From positions 178,388 through 242,387 of the forward strand of contig NZ_BMUZ01000007.1 of the NCBI RefSeq assembly GCF_014650455.1: 64,000 nt of DNA, written 5' to 3'. Below are positions 1 to 7,829 of this stretch, one piece after another (position 1 is the stretch's first letter; every line of letters begins with the position of its first letter). The notes beneath the pieces were generated by a model. It ran no database searches, had not been told where the DNA came from, and saw only the letters and a program-made list of their open reading frames with translations. A program made the position numbers and the translations under genes. The stretch is from Streptomyces xanthochromogenes. Lineage in GTDB: Bacteria > Actinomycetota > Actinomycetes > Streptomycetales > Streptomycetaceae.

Positions 1-109
1 GATCGGACCCGACACCCCCATCATCGTCACCGACGCCCGCCACCGCGCCGACGCCAAAAGCGCCCTCATCACCCTCGTCGAACACGCCCTCATGGCACGA
101 CTGCGGTAA
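1..109 (+). CDS. C-terminal end of a conservon GTPase (CvnD type), partial
   Basis: Only the last 35 residues and the TAA stop are present, in the frame starting at base 2. The tail contains DARHRADAKSALITLVEHAL, which resembles the C-terminus of CvnD small GTP-binding proteins of Streptomyces conservons (sensor CvnA, CvnB, DUF742 CvnC, GTPase CvnD). The nucleotide-binding motifs lie off the window. CvnD proteins act at the membrane in a G-protein-like signalling complex. From memory, the neighbourhood resembles the cvn1 locus of S. coelicolor, next to accE/accB. The family call rests on a short tail and on this gene-order argument. Confidence 0.6.
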   Translation, partial: IGPDTPIIVTDARHRADAKSALITLVEHALMARLR

Positions 110-125
110 CGAGACGCAACCGCGT

Positions 126-152
126 GCGGAGCCCCGGGGTGCGGGGCTCCGC
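126..152. terminator. Bidirectional hairpin between convergent genes
   Basis: GCGGAGCCCC (126-135) pairs perfectly with GGGGCTCCGC (143-152) across a 7-base loop. It sits between the + strand GTPase stop and the - strand hydrolase stop, so it can serve both. There is no strong T-run, which is usual for Streptomyces. Confidence 0.75.
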
Positions 153-154
153 GT

Positions 155-985
155 TCAGCGCAGCAACTCGCCCAGTTCGAGGGCGAATTCACCGGGGTGG
201 GTCACCACACCGACGTGGCCCCCCGAGAACTCCGCGAGAGCGACCCCGTACCGCTCGGCCAGCCACGCCGCGGGCCGGTACAGCCGCAACCCGTACGACG
301 CCCACCCCGCGGCGGGCACCAACTTGCCCGCGTGCGCGTCCAGTTGGGCCAGGTCCGGCACGTGCGCGCTGAACTGACCCAGAATCCGCCCCAGGAAGAA
401 CGCCGCGTTCCCCTGGACCCGCTGGAACGTGGCGGTCATCCGCGGGGAGAGCCCGGACAGGTCCGGCTTCTCGCCGCGCTCCTCACCGCACCCCGCACCC
501 ATGTCGGCCATCGCCGCGCCCACCCCCGCGCGATGGAAGGTGGATACGACCTGGCCGAAAAAGGCGCGCTGCTCGGCCGCGTCGGGCAGGAGCGACACCA
601 GCACCGGCTCGTGCGCGACCACCTTCGCCAGCCGGTCGGGGTGCCGCGTGAGCAGCTCCACCGCCACGATCGCCCCTGAGCTGGTACCGAAGACGTACGC
701 GGGCGGGCCCTCCGGCGCGACCCGGTCGAGCAGCCGGTACGCGTCCTCGGCCTGCGTTCCGACGCACTGGTCCACGTCCGGTCCGTCGAGCGGGCTGCGG
801 GAGTGGCCCCGGGGATCGTAGGTGACCACGGTGAAACGGTCGGCGAGCGCCTCGGCGACCGGTTCGAAGATTCCCGCGTCCCCGCCACCGCCCGCGATGA
901 GCAGCAGCACGGGTCCCGTGCCGCGCACCTCGTAGCGCAGGGTCGCACCGGGCACCTTCAGCAGGTGCACGACCGGCTCAGTCAT
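155..985 (-). CDS. Alpha/beta-fold hydrolase
   Basis: About 276 residues. The N-terminal strand leads into LLLIAGGGGDAG (oxyanion-hole region) and then YDPRGHSRS. A nucleophile elbow FGTSSGAIV and a C-terminal GGHVGVV supply the Ser and His of a catalytic triad, so this is a soluble esterase/hydrolase-type enzyme with unknown substrate. I chose the ATG at 985 because it overlaps the stop of the upstream tetR gene by 8 bases (ATGACTGA), a typical translational coupling. An in-frame ATG at 1093 would lie well inside tetR. The gene is therefore the second member of a tetR-hydrolase operon and is probably the regulator's target. Confidence 0.85.
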   Translation of the reverse strand: MTEPVVHLLKVPGATLRYEVRGTGPVLLLIAGGGGDAGIFEPVAEALADRFTVVTYDPRGHSRSPLDGPDVDQCVGTQAEDAYRLLDRVAPEGPPAYVFGTSSGAIVAVELLTRHPDRLAKVVAHEPVLVSLLPDAAEQRAFFGQVVSTFHRAGVGAAMADMGAGCGEERGEKPDLSGLSPRMTATFQRVQGNAAFFLGRILGQFSAHVPDLAQLDAHAGKLVPAAGWASYGLRLYRPAAWLAERYGVALAEFSGGHVGVVTHPGEFALELGELLR

Positions 986-1571
986 CGTCCTTCTCCCCCT
1001 CTTCGCTCCTGGGCCAGTGCTCCAGGAGGACGTGCAGTGCCTGGACCCCGCGGTCCCAGGACCGCTGCACCTCGCGGGGGTGGCCGAATCCACCCTCCGC
1101 CTCCAGGGCGATGTAGCCGTGGAAGGTGCTGCGCAGCAGGCGTACGGCGTCGGTGAGGTCGGGCTCGGTGAGGCCGTAGGCGCGGAGCATTCCGTACGTG
1201 GTGTCCACCGTGCGCGCCAGAACGGTCGTGCCGACGAGCAGCTCCGGGTCGACCTGGTGCTGGGTGGCGGCGTAGCGGCCGGGGTGGGCCAGGGCGTACG
1301 CCCGGTAGGCGTCGGCGAAGGCGACCAGCGCGTCCTTGCCGGCCCGGCCCGCGATGGCGGCCGCGATGGAGTCGATGAACTCGCCGGCCGCGTACAGCGT
1401 GACCCGCTGGCGCAGCTCGCGGAGGTTCTTGACGTGCGAGTACAGGCTCGCGTCCTTGACGCCGAAGCGCCGGGCCAGCTCGGACACCGTGACGCCGTCG
1501 AACCCGGCCTCGTCCGCCAGCTCGGCGCCGGCGACGGCGAGCCGCTCGGCCGTCAGCCCTGCTCGTGCCAT
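978..1571 (-). CDS. TetR family regulator with WHG-type C-terminal domain
   Basis: About 197 residues. The N-terminal helix-turn-helix reads TVSELARRFGVKDASLYSHV (about residues 25-45), followed by a ligand-binding half with TFHGYIALEAEGGFG, typical of the TetR_C_33/WHG subfamily. The ATG at 1571 begins MARAGLTAERL, the normal N-terminus of this family; the long in-frame extension upstream has no coding character. It is co-transcribed and overlapping with the hydrolase downstream. Repeated CCTAGG half-sites lie directly in front of it, so autorepression is likely. The ligand is unknown. Confidence 0.88.
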   Translation of the reverse strand: MARAGLTAERLAVAGAELADEAGFDGVTVSELARRFGVKDASLYSHVKNLRELRQRVTLYAAGEFIDSIAAAIAGRAGKDALVAFADAYRAYALAHPGRYAATQHQVDPELLVGTTVLARTVDTTYGMLRAYGLTEPDLTDAVRLLRSTFHGYIALEAEGGFGHPREVQRSWDRGVQALHVLLEHWPRSEEGEKDDD

Positions 1572-1607
1572 CCCTGCGCTCCCCGGTCCCGGATTCGGAT
1601 TCCAGAC

Positions 1608-1628
1608 AAACCTAGGGGCCCTAGGTTT
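1608..1628. promoter_or_regulatory. Probable operator of the tetR-hydrolase operon
   Basis: AAACCTAGG (1608-1616) and CCTAGGTTT (1620-1628) form a 9-bp inverted repeat with a 3-bp spacer. A further ACCTAG half-site follows at about 1640-1645, next to an AT-rich stretch. It lies about 40 bases upstream of the tetR start and probably overlaps the promoter. Confidence 0.65.
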
Positions 1629-1669
1629 TCGCCTAATATACCTAGCCCACCCGCCGCGGGCGAACGAAA

Positions 1670-1696
1670 AAGCCCCCGCCCATCGGGCGGGGGCTT
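1670..1696 (-). terminator. Terminator of the accB-accE operon
   Basis: A 12-bp perfect stem (AAGCCCCCGCCC at 1670-1681 with its complement at 1685-1696) with a 3-base loop lies 24 bases past the accE stop. A run of A on the + strand gives U residues on the - strand transcript. Confidence 0.85.
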
Positions 1697-1720
1697 GCTG
1701 CGAGGGTGACCCGGTCGGGG

Positions 1721-1936
1721 TCAGCCCTGCCAGGAGTGCGGAGCGCGGAAGCCGGGGGTGCGCTCCAGGCGGCGCCAGCCGGCGGTGGAGCGGCCGCGCT
1801 TGGGAGCGGCGGCGGCCGGCTGGGCGGCGGCGCGGGCCAGGAGGACCGCGGTGATCGCGGCGAGCTCCTCGGGAGCGGCGTCGCCCTTCTCCACGCGGAG
1901 CAGGGACTCGGACGATTTGGCGTTCGGGGTGTTCAA
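1721..1936 (-). CDS. accE: Acyl-CoA carboxylase epsilon subunit
   Basis: 71 residues. Small epsilon subunits are specific to actinobacterial acyl-CoA carboxylases; they bind the beta subunit and stimulate the holoenzyme. The N-terminal helix (EELAAITAVLLARAAA) is followed by an Ala/Pro-rich linker and the conserved ending GFRAPHSWQG. The start is TTG at 1936, preceded by GAGGAGACGAAC. It lies 36 bases downstream of accB in the same operon and ahead of a strong terminator. Size and C-terminal motif match AccE/PccE; the choice of AccE over PccE rests on the neighbourhood. Confidence 0.88.
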   Translation of the reverse strand: MNTPNAKSSESLLRVEKGDAAPEELAAITAVLLARAAAQPAAAAPKRGRSTAGWRRLERTPGFRAPHSWQG

Positions 1937-1972
1937 GTTCGTCTCCTCTTGACTGAGGTCCGGTAGGTCCTC

Positions 1973-3556
1973 TTACTGAGGCGGGTTGCCGTGCTTGCGG
2001 GACGGCAGGTCGGCGTGCTTGGTCTTGAGCATCGCGAGCGAGGCGATGAGGACGGCCCGGGTCTCGGCGGGGTCGATCACGTCGTCGACCAGGCCGCGCT
2101 CGGCCGCGTAGTACGGGTGCATCAGCTCGGCCTTGTACTCCTTGACCATGCGCGAGCGCATCGCCTCCGGGTCCTCGGCCTCCGCGATCTGACGGCGGAA
2201 GATGACGTTGGCGGCACCCTCGGCACCCATCACCGCGATCTCGTTGGTGGGCCACGCGTAGGTGAGGTCCGCGCCGATGGACTGGGAGTCCATGACGATG
2301 TACGCGCCGCCGTAGGCCTTGCGCAGGATCAGCGAGATGCGGGGCACCGTCGCGTTGCAGTACGCGTAGAGCAGCTTCGCTCCGTGGCGGATGATCCCGC
2401 CGTGCTCCTGCGAGACACCCGGCAGGAAGCCGGGGACGTCCAGCAGGGTGACGATCGGGATATTGAAAGCATCGCACATCTGGACGAAGCGGGCAGCCTT
2501 CTCGGACGCCTCGATGTCCAGGACACCCGCCAGGGACTGCGGCTGGTTCGCCACGATGCCGACGACCTGGCCGTCGAGCCGGGCGAGCGCACAGATGATG
2601 TTCCGTGCCCAGCGCTCGTGGATCTCCAGGAAGTCGCCGTCGTCGACGAGCTCCTCGATCACCTTGTGCATGTCGTACGGCCGGTTCCCGTCCGCCGGCA
2701 CCAGGTCCAGGAGGATCTCGGAGCGGCGGTCGGCGGGGTCGTCGCTCGCGTGGACCGGCGGGTTCTCCCGGTTGTTCGACGGCAGCATCGAGATGAGGTA
2801 GCGCACCTCCGCCAGACACGTCTCCTCGTCGTCGTACGCGAAGTGCGCCACACCGGAGGTCTCGGCGTGCACGTCCGCGCCACCGAGGCCGTTCTGGGTG
2901 ATCTCCTCGCCGGTCACCGCCCGCACCACGTCCGGTCCGGTGATGAACATCTGCGAGGTCTCACGGACCATGAACACGAAGTCCGTGAGCGCCGGGCTGT
3001 AGGCGGCGCCGCCCGCGCAGGGGCCCAGCATGACGCTGATCTGCGGGATCACGCCCGAGGCCCGGGTGTTGCGCTGGAAGATGCCGCCGTACCCGGCGAG
3101 CGCGCTGACGCCCTCCTGGATACGGGCACCGGCGCCGTCGTTCAGGGAGACCAGGGGGGCACCGGCCGCGATGGCCATGTCCATGATCTTGTGGATCTTC
3201 GTGGCGTGGGCCTCACCCAGCGCACCGCCGAAGATGCGGAAGTCGTGCGCGTACACGAAGACCGTGCGGCCCTCGACCGTGCCCCAGCCGGTGATCACAC
3301 CGTCGGTGTACGGCTTCTTCGCCTCCAGACCGAACCCCACGGCCCGGTGCCGCCGCAGCTGCTCGACCTCGTGGAACGAGTCCGGGTCGAGGAGCAGGTC
3401 GATGCGCTCACGGGCGGTCAGCTTGCCCTTGGCGTGCTGCGCCTCGGTCGCGCGCTCGCTCGGCCCGCGACGGGCTTCCTCACGCAGGGCGAGAAGTTCG
3501 GCCACACGGCCACGCGTATCGCTCGGCTCACCCGGGGTCTGGTCCACAACGGTCAT
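1973..3556 (-). CDS. accB: Acyl-CoA carboxylase beta (carboxyltransferase) subunit
   Basis: 527 residues, full length for the carboxyltransferase that moves CO2 from biotinyl-AccA to acetyl- or propionyl-CoA, giving malonyl- or methylmalonyl-CoA. The N-terminal half carries GKLTARERIDLLLD and the oxyanion segment GPCAGGAAYSPALTDF. The C-terminal half carries DVPGFLPGVSQEHGG and a second oxyanion segment AYGGAYIVM. The ATG at 3556 gives the family N-terminus (VAELLALREEARRG). It is followed directly by accE. No alpha (biotin carboxylase/BCCP) subunit is present in the window, as is usual because it is shared and encoded elsewhere. PccB is the alternative paralogue; the cvn neighbourhood favours AccB. 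Confidence 0.9.
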   Translation of the reverse strand: MTVVDQTPGEPSDTRGRVAELLALREEARRGPSERATEAQHAKGKLTARERIDLLLDPDSFHEVEQLRRHRAVGFGLEAKKPYTDGVITGWGTVEGRTVFVYAHDFRIFGGALGEAHATKIHKIMDMAIAAGAPLVSLNDGAGARIQEGVSALAGYGGIFQRNTRASGVIPQISVMLGPCAGGAAYSPALTDFVFMVRETSQMFITGPDVVRAVTGEEITQNGLGGADVHAETSGVAHFAYDDEETCLAEVRYLISMLPSNNRENPPVHASDDPADRRSEILLDLVPADGNRPYDMHKVIEELVDDGDFLEIHERWARNIICALARLDGQVVGIVANQPQSLAGVLDIEASEKAARFVQMCDAFNIPIVTLLDVPGFLPGVSQEHGGIIRHGAKLLYAYCNATVPRISLILRKAYGGAYIVMDSQSIGADLTYAWPTNEIAVMGAEGAANVIFRRQIAEAEDPEAMRSRMVKEYKAELMHPYYAAERGLVDDVIDPAETRAVLIASLAMLKTKHADLPSRKHGNPPQ

Positions 3557-3765
3557 GTACCGACCCTACGAAAGGGACCAAGGATTTCCTCCGTCGACTC
3601 CGAACAGTCTCGGGACCGCTTTCCTAGTGAGGGCTGACAGTAGACCCGCACCAGGCAGCCGACTCGACAGCCCAGGGGCCCCGAGATCTGTTGGGTTCGG
3701 ACAACGCCTCGCGCCTGCTCGACGACGTCCCGTCAGCGCGTCGCCGGCTCCGGGCCGGCCCCGCG

Positions 3766-6156
3766 TCAGCCGAGGACGACCTCGGTCCGCACGGTCTCGC
3801 ACGAGGTGCCGGGCACGACGCGCAGCCGGAGCGAGCGACCGGTGGCCAGCACCTCGACCCTCGGATCGCGGGTGGCGACCGAGCGTACCGGCCGGTCCCA
3901 GGTCAGCTCGACGGGTGCTCCGGTCCGCTCGGGAGCGGCGAGCGAGAGGGTCGCCGCGCGGTGCGCGGTGTGCACGAGGACGCTCGCCGGGCCGTTCACA
4001 CCGAGGCCGCCGGTCGCGCCCGCCGTCCAGAAGTTGGCGGCGAGAAGCCCGAGCCTGCGGGACGAAATCGCCTGAACCAAGGGCGAGTTGGCGAGGATGC
4101 GGACCTTGTCTCGGTCGGCGGCACGCACCGCGGTCTCCAACTGGCGGGCGCCGGGCAGCAGCACGTAGGCGTACGAGGCGTCGGTGGGGTCGGTGCCGTG
4201 GTCGAACCAGAGAGAGAGGTAGCGGCGGGTGACGGGGTCCGCGGTGCCGCCGGTGTTGATGGCCTTCCAGGTGCCGGTGCGCTCTTCGCGCAAGGTCTGC
4301 ACGGCCGCTCCGTCGGGGAAGACATAACCGCCGTGGCCCGCGAGGTGCGCCCAGTGGGCCCGCCGGAAGGAGTCGTGCCGGCCGGGGGTGGCAGGCAGGC
4401 GACGGCCGTCGACGGTGAGCGCGTTGGTGCCGGCGGCCCCGAGGTTGCGGTGGTCGGCGACCGTTTCGACGGGGACGCCGTCCGCGGCGGTGATCCCGGC
4501 GCCCAGACAGACGATCTCGTCGCCCGCGAAGAACCAGGACTTGCGGGCGGTGAGGGTGGAGGAGAGCCCCTTGAGGTGCTGCCCGACGGCCGCGTACGTA
4601 CCGTCGCCCGCACCACCGACCCAGGTCGTGGCGGGCCTGGCCGCGCCCCACGCGCCGCCCTCGCCGTCCGCGAGCGGCTTGCGCGAGACGGTGGTGCCGG
4701 GCATGCGGTACGGGTCCGCGGTCGGCCAGAAGCCGTCGCTGTACTGGTCGCCCGCGAAGCCCTCGCCCCACCAGGCGAGCATCCCCGAGCCGGTGTGCCA
4801 GCCGCGCAGGTTCTCGCCGTTGCCGTTCTCGTAGTACGCGATGCGGCTCGATGCCATGCTCAGGGAGGCGGCGAAACGGGCGCCGCGGTGCACCGCGCGG
4901 TCCATCGCGGGGAAGAGGCGCGGCCCGGTCGGCGCCGGGGCCGCCGAGGGCGCGGCGTCCACGGCCGCGCGCAGCAGGGCGAGGTTGGCGACGGAGAGGC
5001 GCTGGTCGGTGAGGACCGGGGTGGTCCGGTTCCGCTCGGCCCAGCCCTTGATCAGCCCGCGCCAGCGGTCGCGTTCGGCGGGTGAGGCGCCGAGGGCCAG
5101 CATGGCGATGTGGGCCATGATCGTGCGGCCCATGAGCTGGTCGTCGGTGGTCTGGCGGGAGATCGCGCGGCCGTTGACGCAGTCCATCATCAGGCCGTCG
5201 TGGATGAAGGGCGCGTAGCTGCGCTCGACGGAGTCGAGGATGATCTGCCGGTTCGGGTCGGTGACCGCCCAAGTGGATCCGGCGAGCAGCGCGAAGAGCC
5301 GGGACAGGCCGTCGATCTGCACCTCCCCGTACGAGCCGGTGTACGCGATCCAGGTGTGCTGGACGAACGAGCCGTCGGCGTACAGGCCGTCGCCGCCGGT
5401 GACGTACGGGAAGACGGGCGAGAGGGCGTCGCGGGCGAGGGCGATCTTGGCGGCGTTCCTGCCCAGCACCCCGCGGGTGGCGAGCACCCGGCACAGGTCG
5501 GTGCGGTTGGCGCCGGTGGAGGTGCCGCTGTAGACGGCGACCGCGCTGTCCGGCACGAAGTGGTCGACGGCCGCGGTGTAGTGGGCGATCTGTCCGGCGG
5601 TGAGGGTGTCGTACGCGATGACGGCGGTGTCGAGGACGAGCCGGGGGCTGCCGATCTGCCAGTCCCACCAGTTGCCGAACGGCTTGGTGTTCTCGTTGTA
5701 GATCTGTGTGCAGAGGTGGTCGAGGCCCCTGCCGACGGCGGCGATCAGGGCGGCGTCGCCGGTGGATCCGGTGCCGGGCTGGGCCCAGGCCTGCGCCATG
5801 GTGTTGAGCCGGCCGTAGCTGGAGCTCATGTTGGCGGAGCCGGTGGCCGGGTCGGTCAGCGGCTGGTCGGGCCAGAGCGAGCCGTTCGCGGGGGCCATGG
5901 CGGCGAGCGCGGTCCGGGCCGAAGCGCCGAGCGCGGCGAGCTTGGTGGCGTAGGGCTCGGCGGTGGCGTCGAAGCCGGTGCCGAGCGTCAGGTCGCGCCA
6001 GCGCAGACGCAGGGCGTCGAACTCGTCGGCCGCTACGGGGAGTTGGACCGCCGAGGCCGGTGCGGGAGGCAGCGTCAGACCGAGGGTGGCGGCGGCGACG
6101 CCGGTGCCCGACGCGGTGAGGAAGGTGCGGCGTGAACTGCCCTGCGGGGATGGCAC
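3766..6156 (-). CDS. Secreted polysaccharide lyase family 8 (hyaluronate/chondroitin/xanthan lyase type)
   Basis: 796 residues. A Tat signal (SRRTFLTASGTGVAAATLG, cleavage near residue 36) is followed by an alpha-toroid domain and then beta-sandwich domains. Catalytic-core signatures of PL8 are visible: GANRTDLCRVLATRG (catalytic Asn region), DGLYADGSFVQHTWIAY (catalytic His) and YTGSYGEVQ (catalytic Tyr), plus NNTKP/WWDWQIGSP-type aromatic patch residues (ENTKPFGNWWDWQIG). Such enzymes cut uronic-acid polysaccharides by beta-elimination outside the cell. The start is GTG at 6156, with GGAGG about 10 bases upstream. It is divergent from a DeoR/LacI-type regulator across a 234-base gap with an inverted repeat. 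The exact substrate cannot be read from sequence. Confidence 0.9.
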   Translation of the reverse strand: MPSPQGSSRRTFLTASGTGVAAATLGLTLPPAPASAVQLPVAADEFDALRLRWRDLTLGTGFDATAEPYATKLAALGASARTALAAMAPANGSLWPDQPLTDPATGSANMSSSYGRLNTMAQAWAQPGTGSTGDAALIAAVGRGLDHLCTQIYNENTKPFGNWWDWQIGSPRLVLDTAVIAYDTLTAGQIAHYTAAVDHFVPDSAVAVYSGTSTGANRTDLCRVLATRGVLGRNAAKIALARDALSPVFPYVTGGDGLYADGSFVQHTWIAYTGSYGEVQIDGLSRLFALLAGSTWAVTDPNRQIILDSVERSYAPFIHDGLMMDCVNGRAISRQTTDDQLMGRTIMAHIAMLALGASPAERDRWRGLIKGWAERNRTTPVLTDQRLSVANLALLRAAVDAAPSAAPAPTGPRLFPAMDRAVHRGARFAASLSMASSRIAYYENGNGENLRGWHTGSGMLAWWGEGFAGDQYSDGFWPTADPYRMPGTTVSRKPLADGEGGAWGAARPATTWVGGAGDGTYAAVGQHLKGLSSTLTARKSWFFAGDEIVCLGAGITAADGVPVETVADHRNLGAAGTNALTVDGRRLPATPGRHDSFRRAHWAHLAGHGGYVFPDGAAVQTLREERTGTWKAINTGGTADPVTRRYLSLWFDHGTDPTDASYAYVLLPGARQLETAVRAADRDKVRILANSPLVQAISSRRLGLLAANFWTAGATGGLGVNGPASVLVHTAHRAATLSLAAPERTGAPVELTWDRPVRSVATRDPRVEVLATGRSLRLRVVPGTSCETVRTEVVLG

Positions 6157-6287
6157 GGTGGCGGACCTCCGGAGCGAAAGCGAATGAGGAGGGAGGAGCG
6201 AGGAGGGGCTGAGCGAGGCGCGATGGAGCGGTTTCTCTCATGACATCGAAAGAACGCGCAATACTTCGCACATTCATCAAGGAAATT

Positions 6288-6319
6288 GATCGTTCGCACA
6301 GAATCGTGCACGAACGATC
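6288..6319. promoter_or_regulatory. Inverted repeat between the lyase and its divergent regulator
   Basis: GATCGTTCG (6288-6296) and CGAACGATC (6311-6319) form a perfect 9-bp inverted repeat with a 14-bp centre, in an unusually AT-rich stretch. A TTCGCACA direct repeat is also nearby. Its place between divergent starts makes it a good operator candidate for the DeoR/LacI hybrid. Confidence 0.6.
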
Positions 6320-6390
6320 CAACGAGGGTTACGCTCCTGGTCAGCGGTTGACGGTGGTCGGCAGGGGCCGACGGGGAGGGGCGGAACCAC

Positions 6391-7443
6391 GTGCACGCCG
6401 AGGACAGGCACCAGGCGATACTGCGGCGGCTACGGGAACGCGGTTCGCTTCGCGTCACGGACTTCGCCGAGGAGTTGAAGGTCTCCGCGGTCACCGTGCG
6501 GCGGGACGTGGAGGCGCTCGCCGAGCGCGGCCTGGTGGCCCGGGTGCACGGCGGCGCACTGCTCCCCGAGGTGTCCTCCCCAACCGCCGCCCAGCCGCCC
6601 CCTCCGGCCGGTCCCGGCCTGGTCTTCGGCCTCGTCGTGCCGACGGCCGACTACTACTACCCCGAGGTGATCAGGGGCGCGAGGGAGGCGGCCGCCGCCC
6701 GAGGTGTCCGCCTGGTGCTGGGCCTTTCGCAGTACAGCCCCGACGAGGAGCGGGCCCAGGTCCGCCAACTGCTGGCCCACGGAATCGACGGGCTGCTCAT
6801 CGCGCCCTGCGGGACGCCCGGCGCCCAGGACTGGCTCGCGGCACTCGGCGTGCCGTTCGTCCTGGTGGAGCGGCGGTCCGGGGACGACGTGCCGGGCGCG
6901 GAGCGGGTGGTGACCGACCACGCCCACGGCGCCCGGCTCGCCGTCCGCCACCTCGCCGACTCCGGGCGCGGGCGGATCGGACTGCTCCTTCGCGCGGACA
7001 GCCCGCACAGCGCGCTGGTCCAGGAGGGCTACCTCGCCGGCCTCGCCTCGCTCGGCCTGCCCGCACCGCCTTCGCTGCGCTTCACGGTCGCGGCGCCGGA
7101 GACGGACCCGGTACGCCGGGAAGCCCAACTGGACGCGTTCACCCAGGCAGTTGAGGCCGACCTCCTCGACGCGGCCCTGGTCCACAACGACCACGACGCG
7201 ATCGTGCTGCTGCCGCGGCTGCGGGTGCGGGGGCTCTCGGTGCCGGGCGATGTCGCGCTCGTGGCGTACGACGACGAGGTGGCGGCGCTGGCCGACATCC
7301 CGCTGACGGCGGTCGCGCCGCCGAAACGGGCGGTGGGGGTGGCGGCGGTCGACCTCCTCGCCCTCCGCGTCACCGATCCCGGGCGGCCTCGGCACCACCT
7401 CTCGATCCTCCCGGACCTGAACGTCCGCGCGTCCAGCACGTAG
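6391..7443 (+). CDS. Hybrid regulator: DeoR-type HTH plus LacI-type sugar-binding domain
   Basis: 350 residues. Residues about 4-58 form a DeoR winged helix (RHQAILRRLRERGSLRVTDF, then VSAVTVRRDVEALAERGLV). From about residue 75 on it is a LacI/periplasmic-binding-protein fold (GLVVPTADYYYPEVIRGARE; VTDHAHGARLAVRHLADSGR; DVALVAYDDEVAALADIPLTA). The likely ligand is a sugar. The GTG at 6391 follows GGGGAGGGG. It is divergent from the PL8 lyase, so it probably controls polysaccharide breakdown in response to oligosaccharide products; that role is inferred. Confidence 0.87.
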   Translation: MHAEDRHQAILRRLRERGSLRVTDFAEELKVSAVTVRRDVEALAERGLVARVHGGALLPEVSSPTAAQPPPPAGPGLVFGLVVPTADYYYPEVIRGAREAAAARGVRLVLGLSQYSPDEERAQVRQLLAHGIDGLLIAPCGTPGAQDWLAALGVPFVLVERRSGDDVPGAERVVTDHAHGARLAVRHLADSGRGRIGLLLRADSPHSALVQEGYLAGLASLGLPAPPSLRFTVAAPETDPVRREAQLDAFTQAVEADLLDAALVHNDHDAIVLLPRLRVRGLSVPGDVALVAYDDEVAALADIPLTAVAPPKRAVGVAAVDLLALRVTDPGRPRHHLSILPDLNVRASST

Positions 7444-7829
7444 GCACGTCCCGGGGGGGGCGGGGTCGCATACGTGTGCGGGCCCGCCGGCACGGGGCCG
7501 TTTGCGCAGTTCCCCGCGCCCCTGACCCCCTTTCGACCTCGCACCATGCGTGGTTACTCGCGCAGTCCCCCGCGCCCCGACCCCCATTTCGGCTGCGGGC
7601 CGTGCCCGCTTCCCGCGCAGTTCCCCGCGCCCCTGAAAGCTTCGGTGCTGGCCCGCATCGGGCATTTCAGCCCGTCATGGGGGTCCCCCCTGGCCCTTAA
7701 GGCCTTGGGGGAGTTTGAGGACGAGCGCCGTTCAGGCGCGAACGGGGGCGCGGAGGGCGGAGCCCCGGAGAGCCGAACGCCTCGATGCCGCCGCACGGGA
7801 GGTGGGTGGGGAAACCGGCCACGGGCGAA
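7444..7829. repeat. Gene-free gap with conserved Streptomyces-type intergenic repeats
   Basis: I see no gene here. Three copies of a short motif, GCGCAGTTCCCCGCGCCCCT and variants, lie at 7504-7525, 7560-7580 and 7615-7636. They are followed at about 7660-7775 by a second element containing CAGCCCGTCATGG and GTTTGAGGACGAGCGCCG. From memory, both are high-copy intergenic elements in many Streptomyces genomes. The gap follows the hybrid regulator's stop and faces the stop of the M64 peptidase, so it may also hold terminator structures. Confidence 0.7.

Noticed and set aside
1993..3637. A long + strand frame opposite accB
   Set aside because: Shadow ORF; accB on the other strand has full-length conserved motifs and a matching accE partner.
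3566..6322. A 918-codon open frame on the - strand over the polysaccharide lyase
   Set aside because: Arg/Pro-rich shadow of the lyase in another frame; the lyase frame carries the signal peptide and all catalytic motifs.
7504..7636. The repeated GCGCAGTTCCCC motifs considered as a CRISPR array
   Set aside because: Only three imperfect copies with irregular, GC-rich spacing and no cas genes; they fit dispersed intergenic repeats.
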